Assembly: GCA_013115145.1 (NCBI GenBank)
Contig: JAAPAO010000385.1
Location: 1-34,096 of the forward strand
Length of the DNA: 34,096 bases
Source: Perkinsus chesapeaki
Lineage: Eukaryota > Perkinsozoa > Perkinsida > Perkinsidae
Reading direction: 5' to 3'
Part shown: positions 1 through 9,415 of the stretch, in pieces
Position numbering within the stretch: the stretch's first letter is position 1
Layout of the letters: the number at the start of each line of letters is the position of its first letter
Position numbers and translations under genes: made by a program
Notes under the pieces: generated by a model
Database searches by the model: none
What the model saw: the letters and a program-made list of their open reading frames with translations, nothing else
What the model was told of the DNA's origin: nothing

Positions 1-172
1 GCAAAATACGCAATGCACAACTAAGCAGGCACAGACTCTCCCTGCACTACGCTTATTTACTCTACACACAACATGTGGTGCTCCGCACAAACGAGTCAAG
101 TATGGATTTCATCCGCCGAAAGTCCGCATTTCGGTTCGATCGCCCTATGGTTTCGGCGGGAGGCTCTTCGAT

Positions 173-315
173 GTTGATCACCGGGTCCGCAGTGGCTATG
201 CGAATCACTGCGGTGTGACCCGACTATTTGTACTGCGCATCGAGCTACGTATACGATCTATAGCTATAGGAAACGTGCGTACAACCCCCGAGTTTTTGCC
301 TCGTGCATTGTATCT
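173..315. repeat. Dispersed repeat, copy 1
   Basis: This segment resembles 7613-7715 in the same orientation. Matching blocks in the same order include CACCGGGYCCGCAG, GCATCGAGCTAC and AAACGTGYGTA, separated by small gaps. No open frame is shared, so it looks like a non-coding interspersed repeat or a shared 3'-flank element. Confidence 0.5.
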
Positions 316-803
316 ATCCATACCTACTGCTCGTGGAATGGTGATATCGTATCTACGCGACTGTTAGCTATCTCGAAAGCATCCGCAGGTTGTACTCGAG
401 GCTCCAATGACAAATAACCAAGGTATATGAACTACAACATTTCCCGGTCATGTGCGATATCTCGTTAAGGATAGCGTAGCTGTAACACAACAGTTATAGA
501 TTGGGCTCATAGTTAACGAGAAAGGGATAAAGAGAGTGAGTAACGGGTAGAATATCACAAAGAAAGCTAGTAATGCCATGGTACGACAATTGTGCCATAG
601 ACAGGAACTGCGTGAGACTCACACTGCGAATTACATAGTGCACGTGTTACCGACATACGCACTGTCATTTTAAATAACAGTCCGAGGAAATAACTCATTT
701 CCGAGGGAACGCAAGCAAATACCAGGTGCTTCACAATTATCTCCAACCAGTACGCATTTGCCCTATTCGGTCATCTGCAATATCTGACGAATACAGTCAT
801 ACT

Positions 804-880
804 AATATCCGTTCAATTCTTGCACCACAAATATCCGACTATCATTCAAATATCCGATAGCATGCTTTCAAATATCCGCA
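804..880. repeat. Short irregular repeat of AAATATCCG
   Basis: The motif AAATATCCG occurs three times (about 828, 848 and 870), preceded by a shorter AATATCCG near 805. All are in the same orientation and spaced roughly 20 bases apart, with unrelated sequence between. No coding sense is visible. It could be a decayed minisatellite or a cluster of binding sites. Confidence 0.5.
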
Positions 881-1639
881 AAAACGGACATTTGACGGAT
901 TCCTTTCAATCCAAGAGAGTTTTCTGCGCCGAAATCATTTATCCAAGACAGCCCGTGTCACACAGGCAAGAAATTTCGGTGCGATCACCGCAGACCACTT
1001 AACCTCATGTCAGACTACACAGCTCCGGGGCTCGATACAATCCACACATAACACATGCTAATGACCAAGTTATGGAAATAACAGAAAGGTGTAACTCCTG
1101 AGATCATTTCAGGAGTTTGATGCCTTTGAGGTTGCAGGTTGAGGTTCCATCGAGTCTATGCAGTATCTTCATTTCCGTTACGAAGACCTGGATTTATGCT
1201 CGTTTGCGATCACCGTTATAATCGTTACGCGTTAGTTTGGAAGCCTCACTCATGCCGTAGGATGTCGTGAGATCTACTGTCAAGAATGATAGTTTATTAT
1301 TGTTCAGAACTGTGTGTGATGGACGGATCATGCCAACACCTTTTGCCCGCTTAGTGGACTCGTAGCGAAGGCTAGGTTCATCTAACGCAACAGGGAGTAG
1401 TTCCGATAGCTTTAGAATTGAGTAGCTTTTCTTATCCTTATATCGGCGTTGATGTTAGGCGCCAATAGAACTGATGATTTAGCCGCCTCGTGGTGGGAGG
1501 TGGGCTCAACAATGATAGACTAGACTAGGCTCTACAAGAAGAACAGAATCTGCTCAGCAGAATAATATTCAATGACTCTTCACTTGAAAGTTTCAATAAC
1601 AATTGCTGGGTAACCAAGATGAGAAGTTTCGCTATGCTT

Positions 1640-3852
1640 TTAGCGTAGCTTATTGCCAACAAAGTCAGACATTGCCTTTTGCACACTTGCTGGGGAGTCT
1701 CGGGCTGCCGAGTGGCCAGCGGCGTAAACCTAGGAATTTGATATATGAGCTGCGTAGAGTTCATAAGTCTCAGTTTCATCATCACCTGCAAGAAACTTAG
1801 CTGCCCACCGCCAGGTCTTAGCGTGAACGTCTTTAGCTTCCCAACTTGCTCACCACCAGGGAGCTGAAGACACAACTAATTCATGATCGGAATCTGATAC
1901 GCACCTCAAATGGCATCGTTTTGGCGCTCTTGTAACCAGCTAGGCCGTCCCATTTGAGATTAAGGAGCCAGGCTCGATTGCCAATCCAATTAGCACTATA
2001 ATCCTGATCTCCGGCAAAAACGAAGACCTAATCGGGCCATGTATAAAAGCTTAGCTTGCAGTTGGCTTTACCCTTTTGCCTGCATTTAGAGCAGGAATTA
2101 GAAGACTATTATACCTTCTTGCGATGTCTGTGAGAAACCCATGATTAACCTAAAACTCGAGAAGTACTGTATACCAGAGGCATCAATGGAACGTGTCTTT
2201 CCCCTGTGGTCCCAGAATATACTACGGTAAGTGACTACCCGACAGTTCGAGAATTTCCAGTAACATGAGCCCAAAAAATTTGGAATAGTCCCGAGGAAGT
2301 CGCGAGGAACCATCGAATGTGTTAACCAGCTTTGACCAGTAATCCTCATCATTGCAGCTTTCCGACTTACTGCGAGGTTTGTGACGGTCCACTTGGCTGA
2401 CACACCGAGGTACTGTTGTACATCGGGGGTGTTGAAATATTTTTCGAACTGAGAGCAAGAAGAAACTCAAAAGAGCAAGGCTCTGCTCTCCGAAAGCTGC
2501 AAATTGCAACTCGAATCGAGAGAATCATATAGAACTACGGAACTATGTATGTGATAGTCTCGCTGCACTCACGCTTGAATAGTCGTAGCATTCCGATGGA
2601 CGGCAGGATCTCCTCAAATCAAACCTAATCATTTAGGCCACTAAAGTCCAAGGAGTGGATATTTTACTCATCTCTTCCAGCTGCCACGATAGGATCGACC
2701 AATAATTGCGTACATGTAGAGTATGCCGTTAGACAAGATGCGTGCCCCTGAGGGTTCTTGTTACATGTAGCAACCAAGGGTAGGCAGGTTTTCAAGCCTG
2801 CTTTCATCTTGTTGTATCTGAATGAGCGCTACTTGTCGTAGCCTACAATCGTTAGAGCCGGCCAGCGGATCTCACGTGGCTTCCGAAACGACCGATGGAG
2901 CAGTACCACTCTTGAAGGCCATATCCGGATCGTTACCATAACTAAACAGGATTACCAATTACTATGAGGGATATGCAGCAAAGGCAGTATGACTGGAAGT
3001 CGGGGGCGATGAAAGGGTTTCCCAAGGCGATCCCTTCAACATTGATCTTCGACTTCTGGTTCATCAACTCGACCAATATAGCCGGCACGTAATGCCCTGA
3101 AGTGAGAGTTCTCTCTCAACGGAAAGGTAGCGTCATACCGGCGAATGATTGTCCGGCTAGGAACACTTCAGTGTTGTACTCAGGGTGGGCCGAGAAGAAT
3201 GCTTCCAATACTTTGGCCCTTAGATGATAAAGTTATACATTTTCCCAAGGCTGGCTTTACGTAGACTTGCCGGCTTCCATAGAGTTGGTCGGCGGTGTGC
3301 CTTTGCTGAACCCCACAGATGCGGGTTGGTCGATGTACATCACGTTGGCAAAGGTGTTCCAGGAATATCTGAGTAAAGCTGCTTGATGCTCAACGATGTC
3401 ATAACATACTCACTGGTTGACGGATGTCGAAGTACCATCCTCATTGAGTATACATGGGCCGCCGTTACCGGAGACGGCAGATAGCATGCTACTGGCTCCA
3501 GGTCCTCCTTGAAAGTATACTAGAGTAGGACTAGTTGTAGGATTAGTACGAGACTCAAAAAACCAATAAAACAGTCTGAAATGGGAGTAAGAAGGATCAA
3601 GGCTTCCGATCTCACTTGACATTTCCTTCTCCATCCAAGTACCCATGGAGCTGACGGACTCCACCGTCGCAGATTCCATTCGCTGGATCGGGAGGGCTAG
3701 TTTGACGAAGCTTACTGAAGGCCGTTCCGTTGTGAGCTGAAATGAATAGCGATACTCCCAAGCTTTACAGGACACTCACGTCCGCTGGTCGCCAGAGATG
3801 TCCCCGAATGATCACCTAGGGCTACCAGTAAAGGAAAAGCGAGTAGAATCAT
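1640..3852 (-). CDS. Serine carboxypeptidase (peptidase family S10), multi-exon
   Basis: Predicted secreted or vacuolar serine carboxypeptidase of about 460-470 aa. The ATG at 3850-3852 opens a hydrophobic signal peptide (MILLAFPLLVALG). Exons placed by frame: 3852-3780, 3736-3616, 3575-3414, 3368-3261, 3218-3139, 3096-2994, 2941-2876, 2817-2668, 2624-2573, 2448-2371, 2329 to about 2265, one or two small exons near 2100-2170, 2027-1905, 1863-1786 and 1729-1640 (TAA). Most introns are 40-58 nt. Family blocks appear in order: FQGGPGASS (oxyanion region), YIDQPASVGFS, GQSFAG (nucleophile Ser), HYVPAI, ALGNPFIAP, LRRSC, FAGDQDYSANWIGN (catalytic Asp) and AAGHSAARDSP (catalytic His). All triad residues are present, but GESYAG reads GQSFAG and the oxyanion Asn reads Gln. 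Junctions between 2330 and 2030 are the least certain. Its second half has a damaged inverted copy at 13620-14386. Confidence 0.85.
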
Positions 3853-4223
3853 GATACTCTAGCAAACTGTGAGGCTATGTCTGTTACATCAGGTCACACC
3901 GTTCAGTGAAATATCAGCAAACTGCCAAGTTGGAAAAGCCAAGTATAACAGTCTCGCACTCGAGGAGGTGAGCAGCTCTAATGGACTAGGAATTGTAGTG
4001 TTAGACCAAACCTTCCCGGTGGTAACTTCAACTTGCTCCTTAGAAAATGGGAGTGGCGGCAACTAATGCGAAAGTATATATCAGGGGAAACTCCTATACA
4101 TACTCTAGTATGTATCTTAGTATTAGAACTGTGACTTACAGTCTGTGAGGCTCACAGTGTGAGCCATCGCAGAGTGGTCTTACCCAAGTAAGCGTCATCT
4201 CGTACACTGAATGCAGAGCAAAC
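3853..4223. other. Intergenic region upstream of the S10 gene
   Basis: About 370 bases lie between the start of the minus-strand S10 gene and the first possible exon on the plus strand, so the two would be divergent. A 65-codon open frame at 3869-4066 has no recognisable motif and no splice or homology support. I see no clear promoter element. Confidence 0.4.
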
Positions 4224-4910
4224 ATGGCGCGGTGCTGCGCCGCTGCCGCAGGATGCCGTGGAGCTGTTAAGAGTTGTCTGACTACTTGACTATACGGAGT
4301 TGAACAAAGTTTCTTGCTCCAACTCCTTTTTTCTAGCTCTCTACTCGCGAGGATTAAACCTCCGGACTTTGAGTTCTCTCAGGGTGCGTTGCTGTCATCG
4401 CCTTGACTCTGAGGTTGTGTGGAAAGGAGAAAAACTTGGTGCACAGTATGACTGTCGCACGATGCTTGCCCAGGCGTTAAAAATAACTGGCTTCGCCAAG
4501 GCTTCGGTTAAATGGGAGAAAGTGTCTAAGAAAACGAGTTAATTGGCGCTGGTGGGTAATTCTCATCCAATGCTAGCTACACCGATTGCCGCTGACCTGC
4601 CCACCGTGGGTAGCCCAGCTGTAGCACGTCAGGAGGCCCACGTGCGCCATATCGTCCTGCTGCCTGTAGCGTCGACAGTTGGACAACTTTTCGAAAGGAT
4701 CCTAACCGCGGTGAAGCCGTGCATTTCCTCTAGCGAGTAAATCTCAGTATGAGTACAGATAAAGGTGTTGGCGGCAAACCCATGCAGTTATCACGTTCCA
4801 TTATTTTGCAGTGTGTGCGCCGAAGATGGCGCGAAAACTTCTGTTCGCTAAAGAGAGCAAGAGGTAGCAAATCTGATTTGAGTGAGCTGCAACGGCCTGA
4901 CGGGCCCTGA
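4224..4910 (+). CDS. Hypothetical spliced gene, unidentified
   Basis: I do not recognise the product. Two long open segments (to about 4540, then to 4740) share one frame and are separated by a single TAA at 4540-4542. A 39-nt GT..AG intron (4538-4576) removes that stop and keeps frame. A consistent model is 4224-4275, 4310-4537, 4577-4736, 4788-4842 and 4887-4910, totalling 519 nt (173 codons with stop), with introns of 34-51 nt. The predicted protein starts MARCCAAAAG. Its middle segment holds VRHIVLLPVASTVGQLFERI, possibly an amphipathic helix. Intron sizes match the well-supported genes nearby, which is the main support. Start and last two exons are guesses; a decayed gene is the alternative. 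Confidence 0.33.
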
Positions 4911-4985
4911 TATATGCGAGTATCACAAAATTTTGTGTGTAGCGTGAATTTCACGGCGTGAGATAGCGATCATTAACAATATTTT

Positions 4986-6457
4986 TTTTCGAGGAGCACC
5001 ACTGCTATTTGGGCTAGGACAAACTTATTGTTGACATCGGTGAATCCCGCTAGCCCTGGCGCTGTGCGGCTTGATCACAAACTGAGTGATGCAAACAAAT
5101 GCAATGCAGTCTTGATGCCGTCGGCTTCTGACTTGTGAAGTAGCGTGAAGTTTATCCCACTATAGGGCGGTAGCCGCCTAATTCTTTTCAACTAGATTTC
5201 GTTGAGGTGTCAGTGTCGCCTGCCATGCCAGGTTAACACCTTTGTAGTCCTATGACTATTGTGATGTACAGTGGCAGCACATTGGCACACGATGGGAAAG
5301 CGGTGCGTTATCTGATGACTCAAACCGGGGGAAAAGTCCCCCACCCCTCGGGAAAAAACAGTGGTATGCCCATTAAGACCGTGTTCATTACAGCTTCGAT
5401 GTCCTTCGGTAATCCAACCGCGATGCAGACAAGAACAAAAGACTCTCTGGAAGAGAGTGGTGAAAACCAACATCGTGGCCATCCGTCACCTGTGAAGTTG
5501 ACAGCCTCGATATGCTGGGTTCAGCAGTTGATTGGTCTGTACTGTCTACTTTTGTGAATGACTTATGAGTCATTGTGATGTCGGCTTCGTATTAATCATT
5601 TACATAATTAATTACGTTATTATTGTAGCTGTTATTATCTTCCATCCTTCGTAAGATAGACGGTGTTTTGTTATAAGTCCTATTAATCATCAAACCGTCA
5701 TATCAACGACGATCTTTGGAAGCGCTCCTGCAGCTGAAACAAAGGATGCCCTTGAGAGGCAGCAAAATGCCTTTACAAAGACATGCTTGAGATCCCTCAC
5801 ATTTGATGCGGATGCCGTGACCGCCGAATTACTCAGGTAATCACGTGTTGGAGTCAAGCCGTCAACCATGGTCCCCGAGGAAGCGAGGGACCACTATCTC
5901 CGACCCTCAGATGTTCGGTAAGGGCGTGTGTTCGGTTGGGGTGTACTTCAGGACATAACGTATCGGATACGCCTTGTGATTATTTAATAACCGATTCCTA
6001 TTTTTCTGCCAGGTATCGGCGATCTGCTCTTGAAATACCTTGACTGCATAGAAAGATCCCTCAGTATGTGGGCAGACGTCATACCTAATACAGGGATGCC
6101 CCCTGATGAGCGCCCGTTCAATTAAATGATGGCTGTATGAGTGTAAATCATTACTCGCGAAGTAGTTCCCTCACGTCCCGCTCTCGGCGCGTTCGCACCG
6201 TGCGAATCGCACGCCACTTCTGTCCCGCCAGGGATGTAGGAGGTCGATAGTCCAAACAGACGGTTTCAGGAAACTAGACGTCAGAATCCGAGGAGCTCCT
6301 TTGGTCCGTGCTGGAGAACTGCCCATTGCTCGTCTTGACGGCACAACGGCTTAACAGCCCACAGTCGGACGAAGACAGAAGTCCGGCAGTGAATTTGGTT
6401 TACTTAGGCCATCAAGCGGTCATGATGCAGCCGACTTTGACCGGTCTTGGACCCTAA
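4986..6457 (+). CDS. Exon-like open segments of an unidentified gene or genes
   Basis: Several plus-strand segments read like protein and are bordered by splice-like signals, but I could not join them in one frame. They are: about 4992-5143 (LLLTSVNPASPG..); 5252-5557 (101 aa from ATG); about 5700-5836 (ETKDALERQQNAFTKTCLRS, ending at AG/GTAATC); 6013-6125 after a strong pyrimidine-rich acceptor (GDLLLKYLDCIERSLSMWAD); and 6278-6457 after an AG (EELLWSVLENCPLLVLTAQR, 59 aa, ending TAA). The last looks like a terminal exon and has low-complexity-free, varied composition. No family was recognised. These may be one gene with missed small exons, or two. Individual exon bounds are approximate. Confidence 0.33.
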
Positions 6458-7083
6458 CTGACTTGCACAAAAGGACCATTTCCTCGCTTGAGAGAAAGGA
6501 ACAAAGTGGAACTCTCAGCGGCAAAGTGGCCTGTTTGCACTCTCGTCCTGACTTCTCAGCTTGCTTCGAGTTAAGCTCATTAGTTCACGCTTAACTTTCC
6601 TACTATCAAAGTGTGAGCAATCAATGGCGCGATGTCATATGCCTACGTCCAGGTATTCATAATTAAGACAAAAGATTCTCTTACCGAACTGACGCTTCGA
6701 TGTAGTCTACAGGTTCGCATTCAATATGCGTTATTGTAACAACAGTTTTTACACTCTTATACCGTCATATATATGCATCCGCTTGGGGGAGTAATGCCGA
6801 GAGCCTCCGCTATAGGTTCCAGCGATTCCTGGTTCTCATTCCTTTCTGGACAGCTCTCTCTCGTGATAAGGGAGTCTGCCTGAAACTATCAGTTTCAACC
6901 GCTCCTTTTTGAGTCTTCTGGGCCAAGAAAAAGTCGACCCTCCATGATTGAGGAGCGTAGCCAAACTAATATTTATTGTACGGTTTCAGCCTGAAACTTT
7001 CAGGTAAAGAGCTCAATCCTGGAGAAATTGAGGAAATCTTCCAATCAAACTGCTTGTACATTGAATGTAAGGGAGAATAAGCT
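6458..7083. other. Intergenic or 5' region of the EF-hand gene
   Basis: No full gene is visible. A short protein-like stretch at about 7009-7068 (ELNPGEIEEIFQSNCLYIE) is followed by GTAAGG and could be an upstream exon of the EF-hand gene, but I found no junction that connects it in frame to 7084. Confidence 0.35.
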
Positions 7084-7563
7084 ATGCGGCCGGCGATTGC
7101 TAGTCGCGTGGAATCGGGGCTTAAGATGTCAAGATGCAACATGACGCAGCGAGAGTTGATCGACATCTCAAGAAAGATGAAAGTAAGTGTAAACAATCTA
7201 TGCCATTTAAAACAAGTGATAGGCTACTTGGCTCCCTCATTGCGTGGCGGTAGCTTGCATCATCAGGAGTTGGATAAATCCGATGCTGACGGCTCGGGCA
7301 ACATCGATCGTGATGAGCTAAGACGTCTTCTTGAGACACTTGGAGAGGAGCTGACTGAAGACGATTTAGAGATGGCATTCGAGGAGCTCGATGAGGATGG
7401 AAGTGGGGAAGTTGAGTTCTTTGAATTTGTGAGTATTCATCGCCTGTACCTTAGAGCATAATTTAGTTAGGTAAAGTGGTTCACATTACCGGAAGATAGC
7501 GATGGCTCTGAGAACCAGGATGCGATCGATGATCTGTTATTGAGCTTAATGTTGCATGAGTGA
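7084..7563 (+). CDS. Small two-EF-hand calcium-binding protein
   Basis: Calmodulin/centrin-like calcium sensor. Exons by frame are 7084-7182, 7267-7428 and 7471-7563 (TGA); introns are 84 and 42 nt, GTAAGT..CAG and GTGAGT..TAG. The product is 117 aa if the ATG at 7084 is the start. Exon 2 carries two canonical 12-residue calcium loops, DADGSGNIDRDE and DEDGSGEVEFFE, each with Asp at positions 1 and 3, Gly at 6 and Glu at 12. They are linked by the helix typical of a paired EF-hand domain. Exon 1 supplies TQRELIDISRKMK, which fits the entering helix, and exon 3 supplies VKWFTLPED and an acidic tail. The protein may be longer at its N-terminus if exons before 7084 exist. No enzyme domain is visible, so it is likely a regulatory light-chain-type sensor. 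Confidence 0.75.
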
Positions 7564-7878
7564 GAATCTACTGAACGAACGCACAATCGACTCGGACAGC
7601 TCGGAGCTGGATGGTGACCACCGGGCCCGCAGATGCTTTCTCGGTCTGTATAAGTAGCATCGAGCTACTTATAGTAAACGTGTGTAGATGTCTCGACTCC
7701 TTGTATACGTTATGTGACGTACTGTGAACTGATATGATCATTTAACACGAAACTTTCGTATACAGAGACCGAACTGAATCTACTATGACTTGCAAGACGA
7801 CCATACTAAAAGAGGACGGATAAATCACCGACACCGCCATACTTGGTGCGGCAATGGGGATATCAACGTTGACGGAAA
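7564..7878. other. Intergenic region with dispersed repeat copy 2
   Basis: This spacer lies between the tail of the EF-hand gene (plus) and the tail of an amino-acid transporter (minus), so it is a convergent 3'-3' gap. About 7613-7715 resembles 173-315. No other feature is seen. Confidence 0.45.
7613..7715. repeat. Dispersed repeat, copy 2
   Basis: It shares ordered blocks with 173-315: ACCACCGGG-CCCGCAG, GCATCGAGCTACTTATAG and TAAACGTGTGTAG. It begins about 50 bases after the EF-hand stop codon and is shorter than copy 1 by a few internal deletions. Confidence 0.5.
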
Positions 7879-9138
7879 TCAGAATTGAAGTGAAGCACCG
7901 TAGATGCCCATCACCATCACCAAGGAAGCAACCGCCACCAGCAACATGAACAACAAAGTCTCCCATAAGGGTATTGAAATTTTACGGCGCCTTTTCAGCT
8001 TAACGTAACAAGCAATAGGAAAGAACACTGATAATTGGGTGACGCAGAAAGCACCAATGAGCCCTACTAGAACGTCTACCTTAGGGACAGCAATAGCAAT
8101 GCATCCCTCGAGAATGATGAGGAGAGTACGAGAAGCCATGAGGCATACTCTCAGTTGAAATGTGGACCAACGCCGTCTCTCAGAGATGGCAGACCAAGTC
8201 ATATCTACACGCTTTGCGGTAGGAGTGAATAAGACAAGAATATGTGACAATACGACGACGATAACTATAATGTTGATAAGCCATCCAAAGATCGTGAGAG
8301 GCTGATTGGGCGGCGAAATTGCGGCGAGGACGGTATCGGCACTTGCTAGCGATTGGCTGTAAGCAAGGTAACCAAGCTCCAAAGTAGAGGTATATAAGCA
8401 GAGACAGAAAAATATGGCTGTCGATAGTGCTTTAGGGAAGTCGCTAGGATTCGCCATACCATGGTATACAGTCGGAGTAACCGTGCTCAAGCCATAAGCG
8501 AAGAAGTAGGTGGCAAATACGGATATGAACTTTAATCCTTTCTGGGGCATAACCATAACCTCATTACTCACCCCATCTGTGGCAAGTTTGCTGATGCATG
8601 CAGCGATGATGACAATGACCATGACAGACGCCGACATCGCCCCCACAGCGGCAATACTGCCAACATGCTTCATATCTCTTATCAAAGCCAATGATATAGA
8701 AATCGCCGTCCAAATAGCAGTCCATATACGTCTACTGAGAACCTGCGTCAACGTTTCGGTTGTAGCTGCGAGTAGGAGAATCATGACGCTGCAAACCAGG
8801 ATGAGAGCAGTGTGAAGAATCACACCGAAATAGACAGAACCTCCAACACCAAAAGCGCTGCCGCCAGCGTCCTCATAGCACTTCACATCTCCACTTTCGT
8901 TACCTCTGACAAGACTTAGGGTTCGCCACAGAAGATGGTTATTATAAAAGATTATGAGTGAGGCAATGAAGAGACCGATAACGCTCCCAAGCCAACCCGC
9001 TTGAACAGCAGTCCCTGGCAGGGCTAGTATACCAACTCCAACGGCTGTCATCGCCAAGGTGCAGGCAGCCTTCATCCAACCTATACCACCCAAGACCACT
9101 CCATCGTCGACATTTCTACAAGATGCATCACGTGACAT
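7879..9138 (-). CDS. Amino acid/auxin permease-family (AAAP, Aa_trans) transporter 1
   Basis: Single-exon membrane protein of 419 aa that should move neutral or other amino acids across the plasma or vacuolar membrane, probably with protons. The first transmembrane segment carries the family signature GVGILALPGTAVQAGWLGS (about residues 36-54). About ten further hydrophobic segments follow, for the usual eleven, including PTVYHGM after TM6 and a C-terminal LLFMLLVAVASLVMVMGIYG segment. The length is normal for the family. It lies downstream of a second 419-aa paralogue on the same strand with 277 bases between, a tandem pair. Sequence outside TM1 differs substantially between the two, so the duplication is not recent. 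No introns are needed, in contrast to most neighbours. Substrate cannot be told from sequence. Confidence 0.88.
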   Translation of the reverse strand: MSRDASCRNVDDGVVLGGIGWMKAACTLAMTAVGVGILALPGTAVQAGWLGSVIGLFIASLIIFYNNHLLWRTLSLVRGNESGDVKCYEDAGGSAFGVGGSVYFGVILHTALILVCSVMILLLAATTETLTQVLSRRIWTAIWTAISISLALIRDMKHVGSIAAVGAMSASVMVIVIIAACISKLATDGVSNEVMVMPQKGLKFISVFATYFFAYGLSTVTPTVYHGMANPSDFPKALSTAIFFCLCLYTSTLELGYLAYSQSLASADTVLAAISPPNQPLTIFGWLINIIVIVVVLSHILVLFTPTAKRVDMTWSAISERRRWSTFQLRVCLMASRTLLIILEGCIAIAVPKVDVLVGLIGAFCVTQLSVFFPIACYVKLKRRRKISIPLWETLLFMLLVAVASLVMVMGIYGASLQF

Positions 9139-9415
9139 TTAATGAAGCAGAATCCTAGGAGGTTGAAAGCTCAGAACCCAAGCTGGACCCGCGTATAACG
9201 AAACAAGATTTGAGGTGGGAAAAGCGTGAAAAAGCCGAGATGCACGACCCTACAGCAGACCCTTGCCTCGGCAGAGACGGCGGAATCAAAAGTCTAATAT
9301 TCTAATGGTGACAAACGAATAAAACCGTTCTGGCTACCAGCCTAGACTGATGCAATAGTGTTATAACTATCGCTTATCGAGAGTTTGATAACTAGTCTAT
9401 CAGCGGCCACTATTC

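Larger units (their letters stand above)
1..1639. other. Left-edge non-coding stretch
   Basis: I see no supported gene here. Open frames are short, and none shows a family motif or a convincing splice structure. The stretch carries one copy of a dispersed repeat (about 173-315) and a short-period AAATATCCG repeat (about 804-880), listed separately. The S10 peptidase gene ends at its right boundary, so the last few hundred bases probably include that gene's 3' untranslated region. Confidence 0.5.

Noticed and set aside
2098-2403. 101-aa minus-strand open frame as a separate gene.
   Set aside because: It runs through splice sites of the S10 gene and mixes exon and intron sequence; only its parts fit the peptidase.
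5210-5482. 90-aa minus-strand open frame.
   Set aside because: It overlaps a plus-strand frame of similar length, has no motif and no splice support.
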